Part shown: piece by piece, positions 12,972 through 26,011 of the stretch | Layout of the letters: the number at the start of each line of letters is the position of its first letter | Position numbering within the stretch: position 1 is the first letter of the stretch | DNA from: Zerene cesonia | Lineage: Eukaryota > Arthropoda > Insecta > Lepidoptera > Pieridae | Assembly: GCF_012273895.1 (NCBI RefSeq) | Contig: NC_052103.1 | Location: 2,418,001 to 2,482,000, forward strand | Length of the DNA: 64,000 nucleotides | Reading direction: 5' to 3' | Notes under the pieces: generated by a model | Seen by the model: the letters and a program-made list of their open reading frames with translations, nothing else | Database searches by the model: none | What the model was told of the DNA's origin: nothing | Position numbers and translations under genes: made by a program

Positions 12972-15900
12972 AATTATATTATATATATCCTATAAGGGTG
13001 AATTTTAAAATGTTAACTACGTCACTTTCATTTGTCCTAGTAATGTTATTAATGCGATAATTTGTACGAATGGATAGCTCTTTGTTTACTCTTTCACGAA
13101 AAGCTGATCGGATCTGTCTAAAGCCTGGAACACCTGGAACAGAAAGATTATAGTCTGCTAAGTTTTACGCGGATACCTTGCGAGTGATGCCGCGGGCACC
13201 AGCTAGTTTTAAATATAACACTCTTATACTGTGTGATGGTAAATAAAAAAAATGAGTTAATTAATTAATTAATATTAACATTAAAACATTGAAAAAATAA
13301 CAATAATACAATTTGTCATTTAAAAAAAAGCATTTCAATGCTATAAAACTAAAAATTAAATAATACAATTTATCGATTATTTAATAACAACTGTAGGTAC
13401 GTTCATCCGAACAATGTATCATAAAATATATTTAGGTTACATTTAATTATTCTCAAAGCTTTAAGGAATATACCAGAAGGAATGTATATAACAATGAATT
13501 TATTTCATTTTCATTTTCATGTTTGACAGTTATGATTATTACGATTGTAAAAATTGTAATGCGTTTCATTTTAAAATTATTCACACATAAAACAATGGCT
13601 TTTTGTCATGGTTTTAAAATTTGGTTTTCAAAGTCTTTTTCGTATCTTGATGACAAAATACATTTGGATAATATATGAGAAGCTTTTTGACTGTTTTTTT
13701 TTTAGTTGTTACATGTATATGTATAGTAGACTGCTAGATTTGTCTTTAAATGGACTTCTTAATTATTGCAACGAGTGAAATTTCAAAAGCAGGAAAAGAA
13801 ATACAGTTATCCTCAAAATATTTTCAACCATGTCCTCAAATTAATAATGCAGAAGTAATATATACATAGAAAAAATATTCAATTCGTATTCAAAGAGAAA
13901 ACATTTAAAAAAATGATTTACAGCAATTCTATTTGCATTTCAATAATTATTTATTTTATTTTTATTTTGCCTGACTGCTTCATCAAATTTAAGTACCAAC
14001 GTTAGTGCTTAAATAAGATTAGTATTATAATTCGTTTGAATTAACCCCGGCACCACAAAACAGTCCTTAAGTACAATAAGGTACTAGTAGGTAGGTAGTC
14101 GTATAGTACAATAAGGTACTAAGGGATCATAGAAGTTAATGGCGTAAAAACATTCATTAATAAAAACTGTCCCGTCGTTTACAATGCTGCTCGGGTAGGA
14201 CAGGCATATTTTTTGAACGAAATGCTTGTAGCATGTTACCATATACTTGCACATAACTTTCGTTCTGACTCTTACACAATCTCTTCTTATTGTTATGTGA
14301 CTCATATTCTTAATTGTTATTAATGATTAATATTACCAGTACGTAACGCAATCCTATCCGACTCAATTCAATATTTTAATTGATGGCAGTACGCGAACCT
14401 ATCCGTCCCCAACAATATGAAAGTCCCGCGCTGTAACTATCTCTAACATTGACAGCTGTCAAAAAGCAAACAGATTATACATAATTTATATTCTCAAAAT
14501 TTGTAAAAAAAATAAGTACGAAACTAACGAACTCCAATAATATTCACAAAAACTGACTAAGCCCCCACACGAGGTAAACTTCAGTACAGTGGAGACGAAA
14601 TAGGCTGATAATGATGATGATAAGATTACAAATGCTTGTACAAATCTATTAACAAAAAATAATTGCACATAAAACGCGTCATAAATTCAAAAACTACACG
14701 TTTCCAAGCTGAGTTTAGAAGGTCAATGCCGCTGGTTAATATTCCTGACGTATGCAAGACCTATTTCGTTATGTTCTTAAACATATTACAACAATCGAAT
14801 ATTAAGAAGTGCTTATAAAAAATCGAAGCGTCGTTGACGTCTTTGTAGAACAATAACATTGAAAACCGAGTAGGTACTTTGTGAGTTATATTTAACATAA
14901 TATTCGTACTGAGACTAGGCTTTCGGGATGAACAAGTTTCATTAAGAATTATACGGTCAAATGAAGAAAAGGAACTCAGGATCAATACATTCATTCTTTA
15001 AAATATTATTAGAAACATAAGGTTTCAACTACGTTTTTATAGGTCATAAATATAATAAATATTATGTACAATAAAAGATGTTAGTATTAGTGCTTACGAA
15101 ACGCCTTTAATTCGTCAGATATTCAATCTCCGATAGTTCAACCAGAGAAGAAACATTAAGTGGAGAGTTTTCTATCCATAATTAAAACTTAGGTATCTAT
15201 CCAATAAAGTATCTGATTCATAATAAAATCTAAATGAGAACTTCTTTACTATACTATGTATAAGTACTTTAGTATGGCTAATAAGAAAACATTATAACTA
15301 AAAAAATAAGACAATGGCTTGTTCGTGCACTTATTTTGTAAATTACACAATGGCTTATCAAGATCGGAACACACACGTCACAATCAGATGAAGAGTGCGT
15401 TTTAAAGTGTAGAACACGTGCATCTCTCAAAACTAAATTTTTACTATATTATTATGTTATATGTTATTTCTACAAACCAAAACTAGGCCATCCACAAACT
15501 GCTAGTCAAAACAATCCAACAAATTATTTAAAAGTAATTTTTAAAGCCTAAAATACGCCTAATTTTCAAGCATTTACTATATGTGATCCCTACATACTTT
15601 TAGATAATCGTGTAAAAGGGAAATGCCTAATGTCTAAGTACGACACGCCGAATATAGAATGTCGCCCGACGTTGCCTCATAGATTGCGATGTGATTGCAA
15701 ACTTTAGTGTACTTATGTTCCTGTTTTAGAAACTCGTTCAAGGAAATGCTGTGTGTAATGCTAACAGTCCTTGATGTACGTGTAAATAAAAGATTTCTAC
15801 ACAACCACACGCTATGTTAATATAAAATAAATCGATATGGTTCATTTGTTTATTGCGTAAGATGCTCATAGAAAAATTTGGATTAATACCATTGGTAGCC

Positions 15901-16224
15901 GATTTATTTTAAGTGAGATTTGAGGTTAGATTCGACTGAGAGACCTAGAAAGTCTACAGTTAGAGTACTTGTATTAATAAGTTATTTGAATATGCCGCAA
16001 CTATTGGTGCAACTACCACAAAAAAATATTTTACGATGCAATATTTACCAATACCACGTTGCGAAGCGTAATTCCTTTTAAACATAATTAGAATAACAAT
16101 TATTAGCTTTCATTGAGAAAATAATTGACACAAAAACAGCTAACAGCACTTGAAAATCTCAAATTTAGTTATGAACAACCTTCTGTATTACATGTATATA
16201 AAAAATAAAATCGCATTTAACAGC

Positions 16225-19200
16225 ATGGCATCAGGTGCGACTTTAGTGCAGCCGTCAGGAGAAATGTGGGCGAAAATAAGGGTAGAATTGAATGAAGATA
16301 TCAAAACTCGTGACAGAGACTTGCAGCATATCAAGGACTGGATGAGGAAGCAGCCCCACTTACCAGATGAATGGGGTAAGTGATCTAGTGGAATACGTCG
16401 CGTTGCGGGTATATTTTATTTTGACCCATATTATATATTGAGTCAGTGCCGTTTCGCGTACTATAAATATAAAATAGGTAGGTTATAGAAATATGTTTTA
16501 GCTTTGTATGTAGATATATTACTTATTACATAAATATTATATCAAAGATATTGTGACCATAGCTTTGATTCACAACACTATTTAAAAACTTCTCATCCCT
16601 GTACATTTTTTGACGTGTGAATTAAAAAACGGAGAGAATAATTGTGAGGTTTTCGTGATTAATAGAAATATATAAAGAGCTTCGCTCCGCATCACAATGG
16701 TATCGTGCAAAAAATGAGTTGCGTATAATAAAACGAAAATACTTAAAACATTTTTTAGTATTTTAGGTTATCTAAATTATGTTTACACTATTCAACATCA
16801 ATTTTCATAGAAAAAACTGTGTATGTAATCAAACAAAAAACTTTGTGTGCATGACTTGATTAGTTATGATTATTTTCAGATGAAGGTCGTATAATGACAT
16901 TCCTGCGAGGCTGCAGCTTTTCATTGGAAAAATGTAAGCGAAAATTGGACATGTATTTCACAATGAGAGCCGCTTGCCCTGAGTTCTTCACTAATAGAGA
17001 CGTGAAGCGACCAGAGCTCGTGGACCTTAAGTTAAGAGCGTAAGTGTTAAATTAAAGGACATATTTCTGTACTTTTCTATTTATCCTTATCTATACTAAC
17101 GTTATAAAACTGAAGAGTTTATTTGATTGTTTGTTTGAACGCGCTAGCCTCAGGAACTGCTGGTCCGATTTGAAAAATGATTTCAGTGTTATGTCAGTGT
17201 TCAGCCCTTATATTGAAAGCCATATATAAGGATATATGCTATATATGTAGCACGGACGAAGCCGAGTCGGACCGCTAGTACTTAATAACGATATCAAAAA
17301 TACAAAATTATGTTTTGGCTGTTTGTCTTTCTATAGCGTCACTACCGAGCAATTTTGTGGTGTTATTTTTATGTCTGGAGATTGTTAGAAGGCTAGCGGG
17401 TGATAAAGGCTTCTTACCCTGGCAAAACATTTCACACCGACGGGAAAATCTACAATTATGATCATGATGCGTATTTGAATCACTTCACATTTCATAGCTT
17501 TCGATAGATGGCTTTATAAGGTGTTTTCGCCTGATTGCACACGCGCTTATAAGTCTTTGCCATTAGAATAAAAAAAATACCTACGGGTACCGATAGATGG
17601 AGCTTTATTAAAATATGTTTATTCTTTAGTTTGTTTTACATTCACTTCGCAACAGAGTGATTATATAGTATGAATTTTGGGTTTGGAAATAGGAGGCTAT
17701 ACAGTGATATTGGTTTTTTACTACTGCTAATACATATGCAATGGTGAATTTTTAAAATCTGTCCAGTGGTTCTTGAGATTTGCGGGCTAAAACAAACAAA
17801 CTTTTCATCATTTATTAGCTCAACATATCGACATACTTATTTTTTGTTTGAATAATTCTATATATTCACCTGCAAACTTAATTATTAACAACGGGGTGTT
17901 ATAATGATATTAATAAAATGAAAGAAATACGAGAAGGTATGATCACGCTTGGGTCACGCGCTATTTACAGATTATGGTACGATTTTTTTTATTACACAAT
18001 AATAAAAAAATATTACCTACTACTACTAGCTGTAAATCCCGGCGTCACTCACGTACCTGCGTAAAAACTAGTAGCCTATACGCAAATCCAGACAAAAATC
18101 TATATCTGTACCAAATTCCACACAGATACTGTAAGCTGTCTTCGCGTTAAAGAGTAACACACGTCCATACATCCATCCATCCATGTACAGAAACTTTCGC
18201 GTTATTGATATTGGAATGATACTTTTATTAAGTACTGCATAATAATAATTAAAACCTTAAATGATCAAAAATTTTAAACCATATTTAGTATAAACAAGTA
18301 TGTAGTGTGAAAAAGCTTTTGACGTAGTTATCGGTTTTAAATTACTCCTTAAACATCAGTATTATGCTAAATGGTGTGTAAATTGTATTTACTTTTTAAA
18401 GTTATTGAATTTGACGTCATTTGACGTAGCTACTTAGGTCTTTCGTCTAGCGATTGATAAACATTAGCAGCGACGTTTGATGACACGATTAAATTGGCAA
18501 ATATTACATAATACTCTTTATTATAACGTTATAAATACTATTTGGTAGAAAACTACAACTACAGTACCCAATTATGAAAACACTCAATATCCTATCACCG
18601 GCTTTGCTTGCCAGGAAAAGATTTTATAATTTGTTCATTTTCAAAGAAGATGAAGTGTGACATTTTTAAGCGCTTAGGTACATAGGCATATCTCCCGAGT
18701 CACTATAGACGAGTTAACTATTTTTTTTTGCGAAAGACCTATTCAGAAACCTCTATAAAATTTTTAAAGACTTATCTAATAACTAGCTGCGCCCCGCGGT
18801 TTCACCCGCGTAAGTCCGTATCCCGTTGGAATATCGGGATAAAAAGTTGCCTATGTGTTATTCCAGTTGTCCAGCTATCTACGTACCAAATTTCATTGTA
18901 ATCGGTTCAGTAGTTTTTACGTGAAAGAGTAACAAACATCCATACATCCATACAAACGTTCGCCTTTATAATAGTAGTAGGATACATCACTTACTTACAT
19001 GTTCGCGAGTTTATACCCCAGTTATATGTATTGAATATGGATAGCCACATGTACATACATTTATGTTTTTGTAAATAAAGTGTAGCTTGGAAGGTGGAAT
19101 CGAATGTTGCTCTATCACTGACTAAAATTTTGTCAAAATCGTTATTTATGCATAATTATACAATCAGATAAACAAAAAAAATATTGTTTTGAGAATTTCA

Positions 19201-22200
19201 TATCTGGTACTATGACTGTTTTTTTCTTCACATGTCTTATGTATGGTCTCAGCTATTTGTCATTGTATTGTTCTTTGTAATTTTGAATCATCTGTTTGAG
19301 TGAGTGTTGCATTTTTCAGTTAAATGCTAATTTTTTCGAACTTTGTTTCATTTACCAAAGAATGATTCATTTAATTAATAACGAATCGATCGACTTCAAG
19401 GAAATATGTAATGTCTTTTCCGTCATTAGTCGTAATTATAATCTATAATGTTTCAGACAAGGTCCCCCACTGCCAGGGTTGACACCTGATGGACGCCGCG
19501 TGACTGTGTGCAGAGGTAATTGTAACTAATATATATATAGCTAGCTGTACACCCCTGCTACGTACGGTAATCATATATCATTGAAATAATTTAAACTTAT
19601 CTTATGATTTAAGTTGGATCAAACTGCAAATGCTGTGCAATTTTGATTAAAATCGGTTGAGTAGTTTAGGAGACGTAATTTATATGTATTCATATATGTG
19701 TGAGTAATATAACTAGAATACGGGAAATTATTAACTATATTATATTTGTTTGAACAAGTCATTTAACAGTACCTATAACCATAGATTACTAAATAGTTAT
19801 TATGCAAGGATAACTTTCTAATACTTGATTGATAAACATTAGCAGCGACGTTTGATGACACGATTAAATTGGCAAATATTATATAATACTCTTTATTATA
19901 ACGTTATAAATACTATTTGGTAGAAAACTACAAATACAGTACCCAATTATGAAAACACTCAATATCCTATCACCGGCTTTGCTTGCCAACAAAACATTTT
20001 ATAATTTGTTCATTTTCAAAGATGAAGTATGACATTTTTACGAGTTTAGATACATAGGCATATCTCGCGAGTCACGATAGAAGAGTAAACTATTAACAAG
20101 GATAACTTTCTAATACTTGAGATCGTGGAGCTATGAAATAAATAATTATATTAAAAATATGATATTTACGTATACTACAGCGAAAGGTACTAAAACAATA
20201 ATGAAGTAGCAGTAACATATTACTACAAAACACTATTAAGAAACATAATATTATGGATATATTATTTATTGAGGATATATTATCTTTACCTAGAACATTC
20301 CTTAATTACATATTCTGTTACATCATTAATTATAATTACTACCGAAGAGTCACTCATATTTTTTAATACTCATTTACTCCAAGTATAATTATTAAATTAT
20401 TAAAAGCCACTCATCTTTCTCAATACTTATATCTCTTATTATCTCTTATTCTACCTTCCAATTCCAGGCCTGGATAAAAACCTAGACACAAACCAGATAA
20501 ACGATGCATTCAAGATCGCTCTGATGATCGGTGACGTAAGGCTGAGGGAGGAGAAAGAAGGAGTGGGTGGCGACATCTATATTCTCGATGCTTCCATAGT
20601 CACACCGAGCCATTTGGGCAAGATCTCCCCTTCCGCTGTGAAAAAGTTCCTCATATGTGTGCAGGTTAGGTTCTGACTCGGAAATGGATCTACAACCCTA
20701 CTAATATTTTAAATGCGAAAGTAAATGTCTCTCTGTCTGTCTGTTACGCTTTCACGCCTAAACCACTGAACCGATTTTGATAAAATTTGGTATGGAGATA
20801 GAACTGAACTTGAGAAAGGACATAGGATACTTTTTATTGCGAAAAAAGGGTAGAAAGGGTTGAAAGATGGGATGAAATTTTGTATGAAAGTTTATTATTG
20901 TCAAACCGATTTTGATGAAACTTGATATGAAGATGGAACTAAACGTGGGAAATAAGCGAATATAAGCGAATTCTACGCGGGCGAAGACGCGGCCAAAAAG
21001 CTAGTCAGCCTATACATTTATCTACGGTTGGGACACAGGTCTCCAATGAGTGTGTTTACTTAGTACCCAGGCATGGATATTTAAGAACAAATTGCACTAT
21101 TGTATAAGGAAACTATTTACATGCGAATTTAGTTACTTATGCATGAGTAATTCATTCAGTTTCCCATACAAAACGGGCATAAATGAGATGTTGTGTTAAA
21201 AAGCCAACTAGCTTTCAGCCCGCGTTTTTGCCCGTGTAGTCAAAAGGAAAATATAAGCAATCTTGGGGATTTACACGCAAAGTTGCCATACCAGATGGAT
21301 TTCCCTTCGAATAATATGGAAAATCTCGGTCTTAAACTATCTTAGTATCTATTTTCATCCAAATTGATTTAGTGCAATAGACGGAATGATATATACTGAG
21401 TTACTTTCGCATTTATCGTATCAGAATTTATTGTATCGTTCTACAATATTAAATATGTTAATATATAATAATTAAAATTTTTCTATCAGCCAAATCACAA
21501 CGCCTTACAAAAAAGTGGAGCAAAAAATACGATCCACGCTATAAGACTTCTATAGATTTTGAAAATATAGAGCCTTCTCCCTAATCATATAATATATTAG
21601 TATATCTTTATATAACTTCATTTCTATGTGCAAGCTTCTACAAATGATTTTATTTGGTATCAGCTAATTCACAGCGCCTTACAAAAAAGTGGAGCAAAAA
21701 ATACGATCCACGCTATAAGACTTCTATAGATTTTGAAAATATAGAGCCTTCTCCCTAATCATCTAATGTATTAGTGTATATTATATAACTTTATTTTCAT
21801 ATCATTTACAGGAAGCATACCCAGTAAAGCTGAAACAAGTACACGTCATCAACACTTCGCCAGTCATTGAGAAGATTGTCAACTTTGTGAAGCCTTTCTT
21901 AAAAGACAAAATTAAGAACAGGGTGAGTTCATTACATTTATATGGTTAACTAGCTGCACCCGGCAAACGCTGTTCTGCCTTACTCTTATCATTTAGGGTT
22001 ATGAAAACAGATGTTGGCCGATTGCTCATAGATACCGGATAAGCACAAAAAATTTCATCAAAATCGGTCAAGCCGTTTCGGAGGAGTATGGCAACGAAAA
22101 CTGTGATACGAGAATTTTATATATTAGATATGAGTAAGGATGATTTTAATTTATATTTTAATTATATTACATTGTTTTTATTTAAATACATATTAGTCAA

Positions 22201-22888
22201 AGCAAATTAATATATCACTATTAATAATAAACAAAATATGTGTCAGTATATTTTATAGTACATAGCTCGTAAGGAAGAAAACTATTAAGTAGCTGTTAAT
22301 TATATTCTTTGCTTTATTTTAGATACATATCCATTCTGATATCAATGAACTATACAACTATGTTCCCAAAGAAATGCTTCCCGAAGAATATGGCGGCAAT
22401 TGCGGGTCACTCACTGATATTAACGGTAAATTACCTTGTTTACGTTGTATGTGTCTTGTCTTAATTATAATTATGAATATAACTAGCTGCGTCCCGCGGT
22501 TTCACCCGCGTCAGTCCGTATCCCGTATGAATATCGGGATAAAAAGTTGCCTATATGTTATTCCAGTTGTCCAGCTGTCTACGTACCAAATTTCATTGCA
22601 ATCGGTTCAGTAGTTTTTGCGTGAAAGAGCAACAAACACACACATCATTACAAACTTTCGCATTTATAATATTAGTGGGATATAAGAATATCACTTATCA
22701 TTATCCAGATTCAGATTTTCTTAAATTAATTTACAGAAGCATGGATGAATAAACTTGAAGAATATACGGAGTGGTTTAAAAACGAGGAATCAGTGAAAGC
22801 CAATGAAGCTCTTCGGCCCGGGAAACCCACCAATTACGATGAACTGTTTGGCATCGATGGATCTTTTAGACAATTATCAATAGATTAA
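16225..22888 (+). CDS. Gene B: CRAL-TRIO protein, alpha-tocopherol transfer protein-like (310 aa, 7 coding exons)
   Basis: Coding exons are 16225-16375, 16880-17039, 19457-19515, 20468-20664, 21812-21922, 22323-22425 and 22737-22888; phases are 1,2,1,0,0,1 and the stop is TAA. I chose the ATG directly after the acceptor at 16222-16223 because it matches the paralogue start. An in-frame upstream ATG at 16150 would be intronic. The N-terminal CRAL-TRIO helices contain FLRGCSFSLEKCKRKLDMYF. The Sec14-like pocket (about 119-255) has GDIYILDASIVTPSHLGKIS and EAYPVKLKQVHVINTSPVIE, then FVKPFLKDKIKNR and LPEEYGG. The tail NYDELFGIDGSFRQLSID is almost identical to gene A. Predicted role: intracellular carrier of a hydrophobic ligand. 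Repeats crowd its introns: direct repeats on both sides of exon 3, a tandem duplication before exon 5, and an RTE-like tail filling most of intron 6. Confidence 0.93.
17092..17280 (-). repeat. Retroposon tail (GGACCGCTAGT family), intron 2 of gene B
   Basis: It starts near TATACTAACGTTATAAAACT, contains GAACGCGCTAGCCTCAGGAA and CTGCTGGTCCGATTTGAAAA, and ends CGAAGCCGAGTCGGACCGCTAGT. The ends match other family members in this window. Confidence 0.55.
18454..18722 (+). repeat. Direct repeat copy 1 (intron 2 of gene B)
   Basis: About 269 bases that recur in the same orientation at 19829-20096, at roughly 94% identity by eye. Shared landmarks are TTGATAAACATTAGCAGCG, CCTATCACCGGCTTTGCTTG and TACATAGGCATATCTC. 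There is no coding potential and I do not recognise the family. Confidence 0.85.
18782..18983 (+). repeat. RTE-like LINE 3' end, intron 2 of gene B
   Basis: A well-preserved copy running from ACTAGCTGCGCCCCGCGGTT to TTATAATAGTAGTAGGAT, with ATATCGGGATAAAAAGTTGC and CCAAATTTCATTGTAATCGG between. It serves as the reference copy for the other fragments here. Confidence 0.7.
19829..20096 (+). repeat. Direct repeat copy 2 (intron 3 of gene B), flanked by a 24-base duplication
   Basis: This is the second copy of the 18454-18722 sequence. It is bracketed by a perfect 24-base direct repeat (19805-19828 and 20097-20120, beginning CAAGGATAACTTTC), which resembles a long target-site duplication. That suggests copy 2 is the younger insertion. 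Confidence 0.85.
20693..21005 (-). repeat. RTE-like LINE tail variant, intron 4 of gene B
   Basis: On the plus strand it runs from CCTACTAATATTTTAAATGC through CACTGAACCGATTTTGATAA to CGAAGACGCGGCCAAAAAGCTAGT. It contains an internal near-repeat of the AAACCGATTTTGATGAAACT segment. Confidence 0.55.
21484..21805 (+). repeat. Tandem duplication just upstream of exon 5 of gene B
   Basis: Two head-to-tail copies with a 174-base period (from 21484 and from 21658). About 90 internal bases are almost identical (landmarks CGCCTTACAAAAAAGTGGAG, CTATAGATTTTGAAAATATA). The second copy runs up to the branch and acceptor region of exon 5 (acceptor at 21810-21811). Confidence 0.85.
21948..22135 (+). repeat. 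Retroposon tail (CTAGCTGCACCCGGCAAACG family), intron 5 of gene B
   Basis: It starts CTAGCTGCACCCGGCAAACG, contains AAAATTTCATCAAAATCGGT and CGTTTCGGAGGAGTATGGCA, and ends in TTTTATATATTAGAT. Related copies are at 24674-24770 (plus) and 36957-37131 (minus). Confidence 0.55.
22482..22682 (+). repeat. RTE-like LINE 3' end filling intron 6 of gene B
   Basis: A near-complete copy from ACTAGCTGCGTCCCGCGGTT to ATAATATTAGTGGGATAT. It makes up about 200 of the 311 bases of intron 6 (22426-22736) and ends about 54 bases before the exon 7 acceptor. Confidence 0.7.
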
Positions 22889-23123
22889 AACATACATTGA
22901 TAATTAGCCTATCCATGACGTACATTTAATTCTTAATTTCAAATATATTTTTGTATTTTTTATACAAAAAGGGCTTACATATGAAATCCCTACGCTCAAT
23001 GAATAATATTGATTTATGAGTTAATTAGTATAATAACTATAATATCACACAATGTTTTTTATCTCTCTTTATTATTAAAGACAATGAATTTCTCAATATA
23101 TTAATAGCATGGCGTATATACAA

Positions 23124-23129
23124 AATAAA
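23124..23129 (+). promoter_or_regulatory. Candidate poly(A) signal of gene B
   Basis: This AATAAA lies about 236 bases after the stop. Another lies at 23371-23376. Confidence 0.5.
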
Positions 23130-24673
23130 ACATTATATGTCGCGTTTTAATGACATTGATATCCTCAACGTATCTTCGTTAATGTAATTAAAATATGAGT
23201 TAAACAATTTACAAGCACTTCAGTAATTATAAGCATATTTTATAAGGTTTAGCAAACTATAGCTTAAAATGTGGGATCCGAATTTAGTTTTGTAATGAAT
23301 AATATTTTTCAAAATATATAGGATTACGTCAACACTGTATCTCTATAGAATGTGATATTTATCATTTTCGAATAAAATTTTTAAAACACAGTTTCTTTTT
23401 GTCTTTTACCAATTAAAGAAACCCAACTAAATACACCTTTACGATTATATTTATCTCAATGTCCAATAGAGGTTATGAGGGCATTCGATTTATTAACTCA
23501 AATCACAATAATATAACCTTTTGTTAAAAGTATCTCAATTTATAAAACATTGATTGACGGAAGGAATGTTTTTTTAAGGAAAGCAATGAGACATGTCTAT
23601 ATTATCTTCTGCTATAATTGTTTACTTTGTTTCTATCAGAGTTTTAAGTTCATTTAGAAAAGCTTCGAAAGTAAAAATGTTAAATATTATAATCACTGAA
23701 AAAATAAAGGAAAATACACGTTAGATATCGATTGGCATCATATGAATCATCATTGTATCTACCATTATATCGCATATGATTTTACAGTATTCATTTCAAG
23801 AAAAAAAATGCGAATTTTATTTACTCAAAAGTAAGGTTGTTGATCATGTTATCTGTTGAGTATATAATCGTCTTTAAAATTAATTACTCACTTCTTAATA
23901 AATCAAACACATTTGGTTTCCTATGACACTATTTTATAGAACTAGACACGGAAAAGCCAAAAGAAGATGGCTTCCCTTTTCTCGAATGTTAATATTATAC
24001 AAAATAGACTTTCGTTTTATACAAAAGACGTAAAGTTTCATTATATAACAATCAAATAACATAGGACGGGAAGCCTGTATACATACAAAATAAAATAAAA
24101 TAAAAAACAGTGTATCTGGTATAATCCTTTAGGCTTTTAATTCTTCCTAGTGAGCGAGAAAAGCTTCTTTATAAATTATTAGTTCTGTATATTTATATAC
24201 TAGTTCTGTATATTTTCCAAATATATTTGGTTATTAAAGTAAAATGGCCACGATCAAATGCAATTAATTGCAATTGCGCAATATCAGAACAATTAAGAGA
24301 TTGTTTATTGTTCACAGCTTCCGTATATCACGTTAGCCTCGCCAACTCATCGGATAATCATTAATCGTAATCAATGATTGGACAATTTCTAATAAATGAT
24401 ATCGTTTTAATTATTCGTTGTACAAATGATAAGTGTCAAACGATAAATGTCAAACGTATTCACTTCTCAAACGTGTGTGTTAAATTTGACTTATTTAAAC
24501 TAGCTAGCGCACGCGGTTTTGTTTGGTTAAAAGTAAATTATCTGTTATATTTATCTCAGCATCAAAAACCATCTCTGAACAGACTTTTTTCAAAGGAGTA
24601 ACAATCCATCCTCACAAATCAATCTTATAAATTAAGTAGGATCGCCTTTTATCCGAATGTTAGGTTTGAGTTA

Positions 24674-24770
24674 ACTAGCTGTCCCCACAAATGCTGTTCT
24701 GCCTTACTTTTATGCACAAGAAAATTTCATAAAAATCGGTCCAGCTGTTACTGTGTTACATATATAGAGA
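24674..24770 (+). repeat. Retroposon tail fragment (relative of 21948-22135)
   Basis: Contains TAACTAGCTGTCCCCACAAA, TGCTGTTCTGCCTTACTTTT and TTTCATAAAAATCGGTCCAG. Short and internally deleted compared with the copy in gene B. Confidence 0.45.
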
Positions 24771-25255
24771 TTAAAACAGAAGTATAGTATGTAAATCACT
24801 ACAAAGTATAAACAAAATCGTCTTTGTGTCTGTATGTTACCTTTAAAATTATGTAACAGATTTTGATGGTTTTTTTTTTAATAGAAAGAGTGATTCAAAA
24901 GAAAGGTATACAATAACATCCATTAAACTGCTACGAATTTTTAGACGTCCAAAGTCGAGGACTAAAAGCTAATAGCAAATATATTTATTTATCTTTCCTT
25001 TTGAGTGGTTTGAAGTCTTCAAGTGGTTTCAAGTTTTGTTAAAAAATAATTATGTTTTAATCGAGTAAACCCGCGTGGCGCCGCATGCAGTGACGAGTGT
25101 ATCAAGTTATTTTATGCATAATTAATTCATACGTTATTGTAACGCTCTATATACTATTCTATAATCGTCTAAATGTATTCACGCTTATACATAGTTAGGG
25201 TCTAAATCCTTTCGAAGAGAAGATATTTATACTTCGTACGTATTTTATTTTCAAC

Positions 25256-25595
25256 TTTTTTTATGTCATAGTCGGCAATGGAGCTGGTGGGACGCCTGAT
25301 GGTAAGCGCTACCACCGCCCATGGACATTTGGAGACGTAAGCTCCATTGCAGACTTTACTCTACAAATGGATTGCCGACTTTAAATTGGGAGGGGATTAA
25401 GAAAGCTTTGGTAAGAGGAATAATGGAAAGGACTGGGAAGGGTAAAGAAAAGGATATGGGCCTCCAGTTCCCCCACTCACCAAACGAAACACAGCAGAAT
25501 GCTATTTCACGCCGGTCTTCTGTGGGGGGTACTTCCCCGCTGCGAGCTGGCCCAATTCGCGCCGAAACGTGCTCGACTACCACATACAAACACAC
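25256..25595 (-). repeat. Poly(A) SINE-like retroposon
   Basis: A T run on the plus strand (25256-25262) is followed by GTCGGCAATGGAGCTGGTGG, GATTAAGAAAGCTTTGGTAA, GGGCCTCCAGTTCCCCCACT and a GTGCTCGACTACCACATAC end. The same block recurs at 61033-61400. The T run at the left implies a poly(A) tail on the minus strand. The open frames inside both copies are shared repeat sequence, not a gene. Confidence 0.65.
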
Positions 25596-25790
25596 ACAAA
25601 ACACATCAACTTTACTTCAATCGATACTAATTGGTGTACGAAATAATGTTTTTGTTGATCAAGATGTTTGAATAGACTTTACATAGATGATGTAATTTAC
25701 ATCTTTAAAATAAAAGGATCAAGCAAATAAGCCTGTCAAAATTTCTATTAGAAAAAGATAAAGGAAAAATGCAGAATGTAATCTACATAT

Positions 25791-26011
25791 CCTATTCTAC
25801 TAAAATTATAAACACGAAAGTTTGTCAGTATGCATGTATATATGTATGTATGGATGTTCGTTACTCTTTCACGCAAAAGCTACTGAACCGATTGCAATGA
25901 AATTTGGTATGTAGATCGATGGACAACTGGAATAACATATAAGCAACTTTTTATCCCGATATTCTTACGGAATACAGACTTACGCGGGTAAAACCGCGGG
26001 TTGCAGGTAGT
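25791..26011 (-). repeat. RTE-like LINE 3' end
   Basis: A nearly complete minus-strand copy with TTACTCTTTCACGCAAAAGC, GAACCGATTGCAATGAAATT, CAACTTTTTATCCCGATATT and GCGGGTAAAACCGCGGGTTG. A short GTATGTAT-like repeat lies in its tail. Confidence 0.65.

Larger units (their letters stand above)
8193..16223. other. 3' UTR of gene A and spacer before gene B
   Basis: No coding exon is recognisable in these 8 kb. The stretch holds the 3' UTR of gene A, several degraded retroposon tails (10165-10312, 10900-11060, 12863-12971, 13070-13215), a hairpin (11782-11813), a 17-base direct repeat (14070-14086 and 14105-14121), and a candidate untranslated first exon for gene B near 12154-12224. Short open frames near 9134, 14084 and 14761 look like chance AT-rich frames. 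Confidence 0.6.

Noticed and set aside
14070..14121. 17-base direct repeat as a possible CRISPR-like or regulatory array
   Set aside because: There are only two units, in a eukaryotic AT-rich spacer; this is ordinary local duplication.
16150..16224. In-frame upstream ATG extending gene B by 25 residues
   Set aside because: A splice acceptor at 16222-16223 separates it from the coding exon, and the paralogues start at the position equivalent to 16225.
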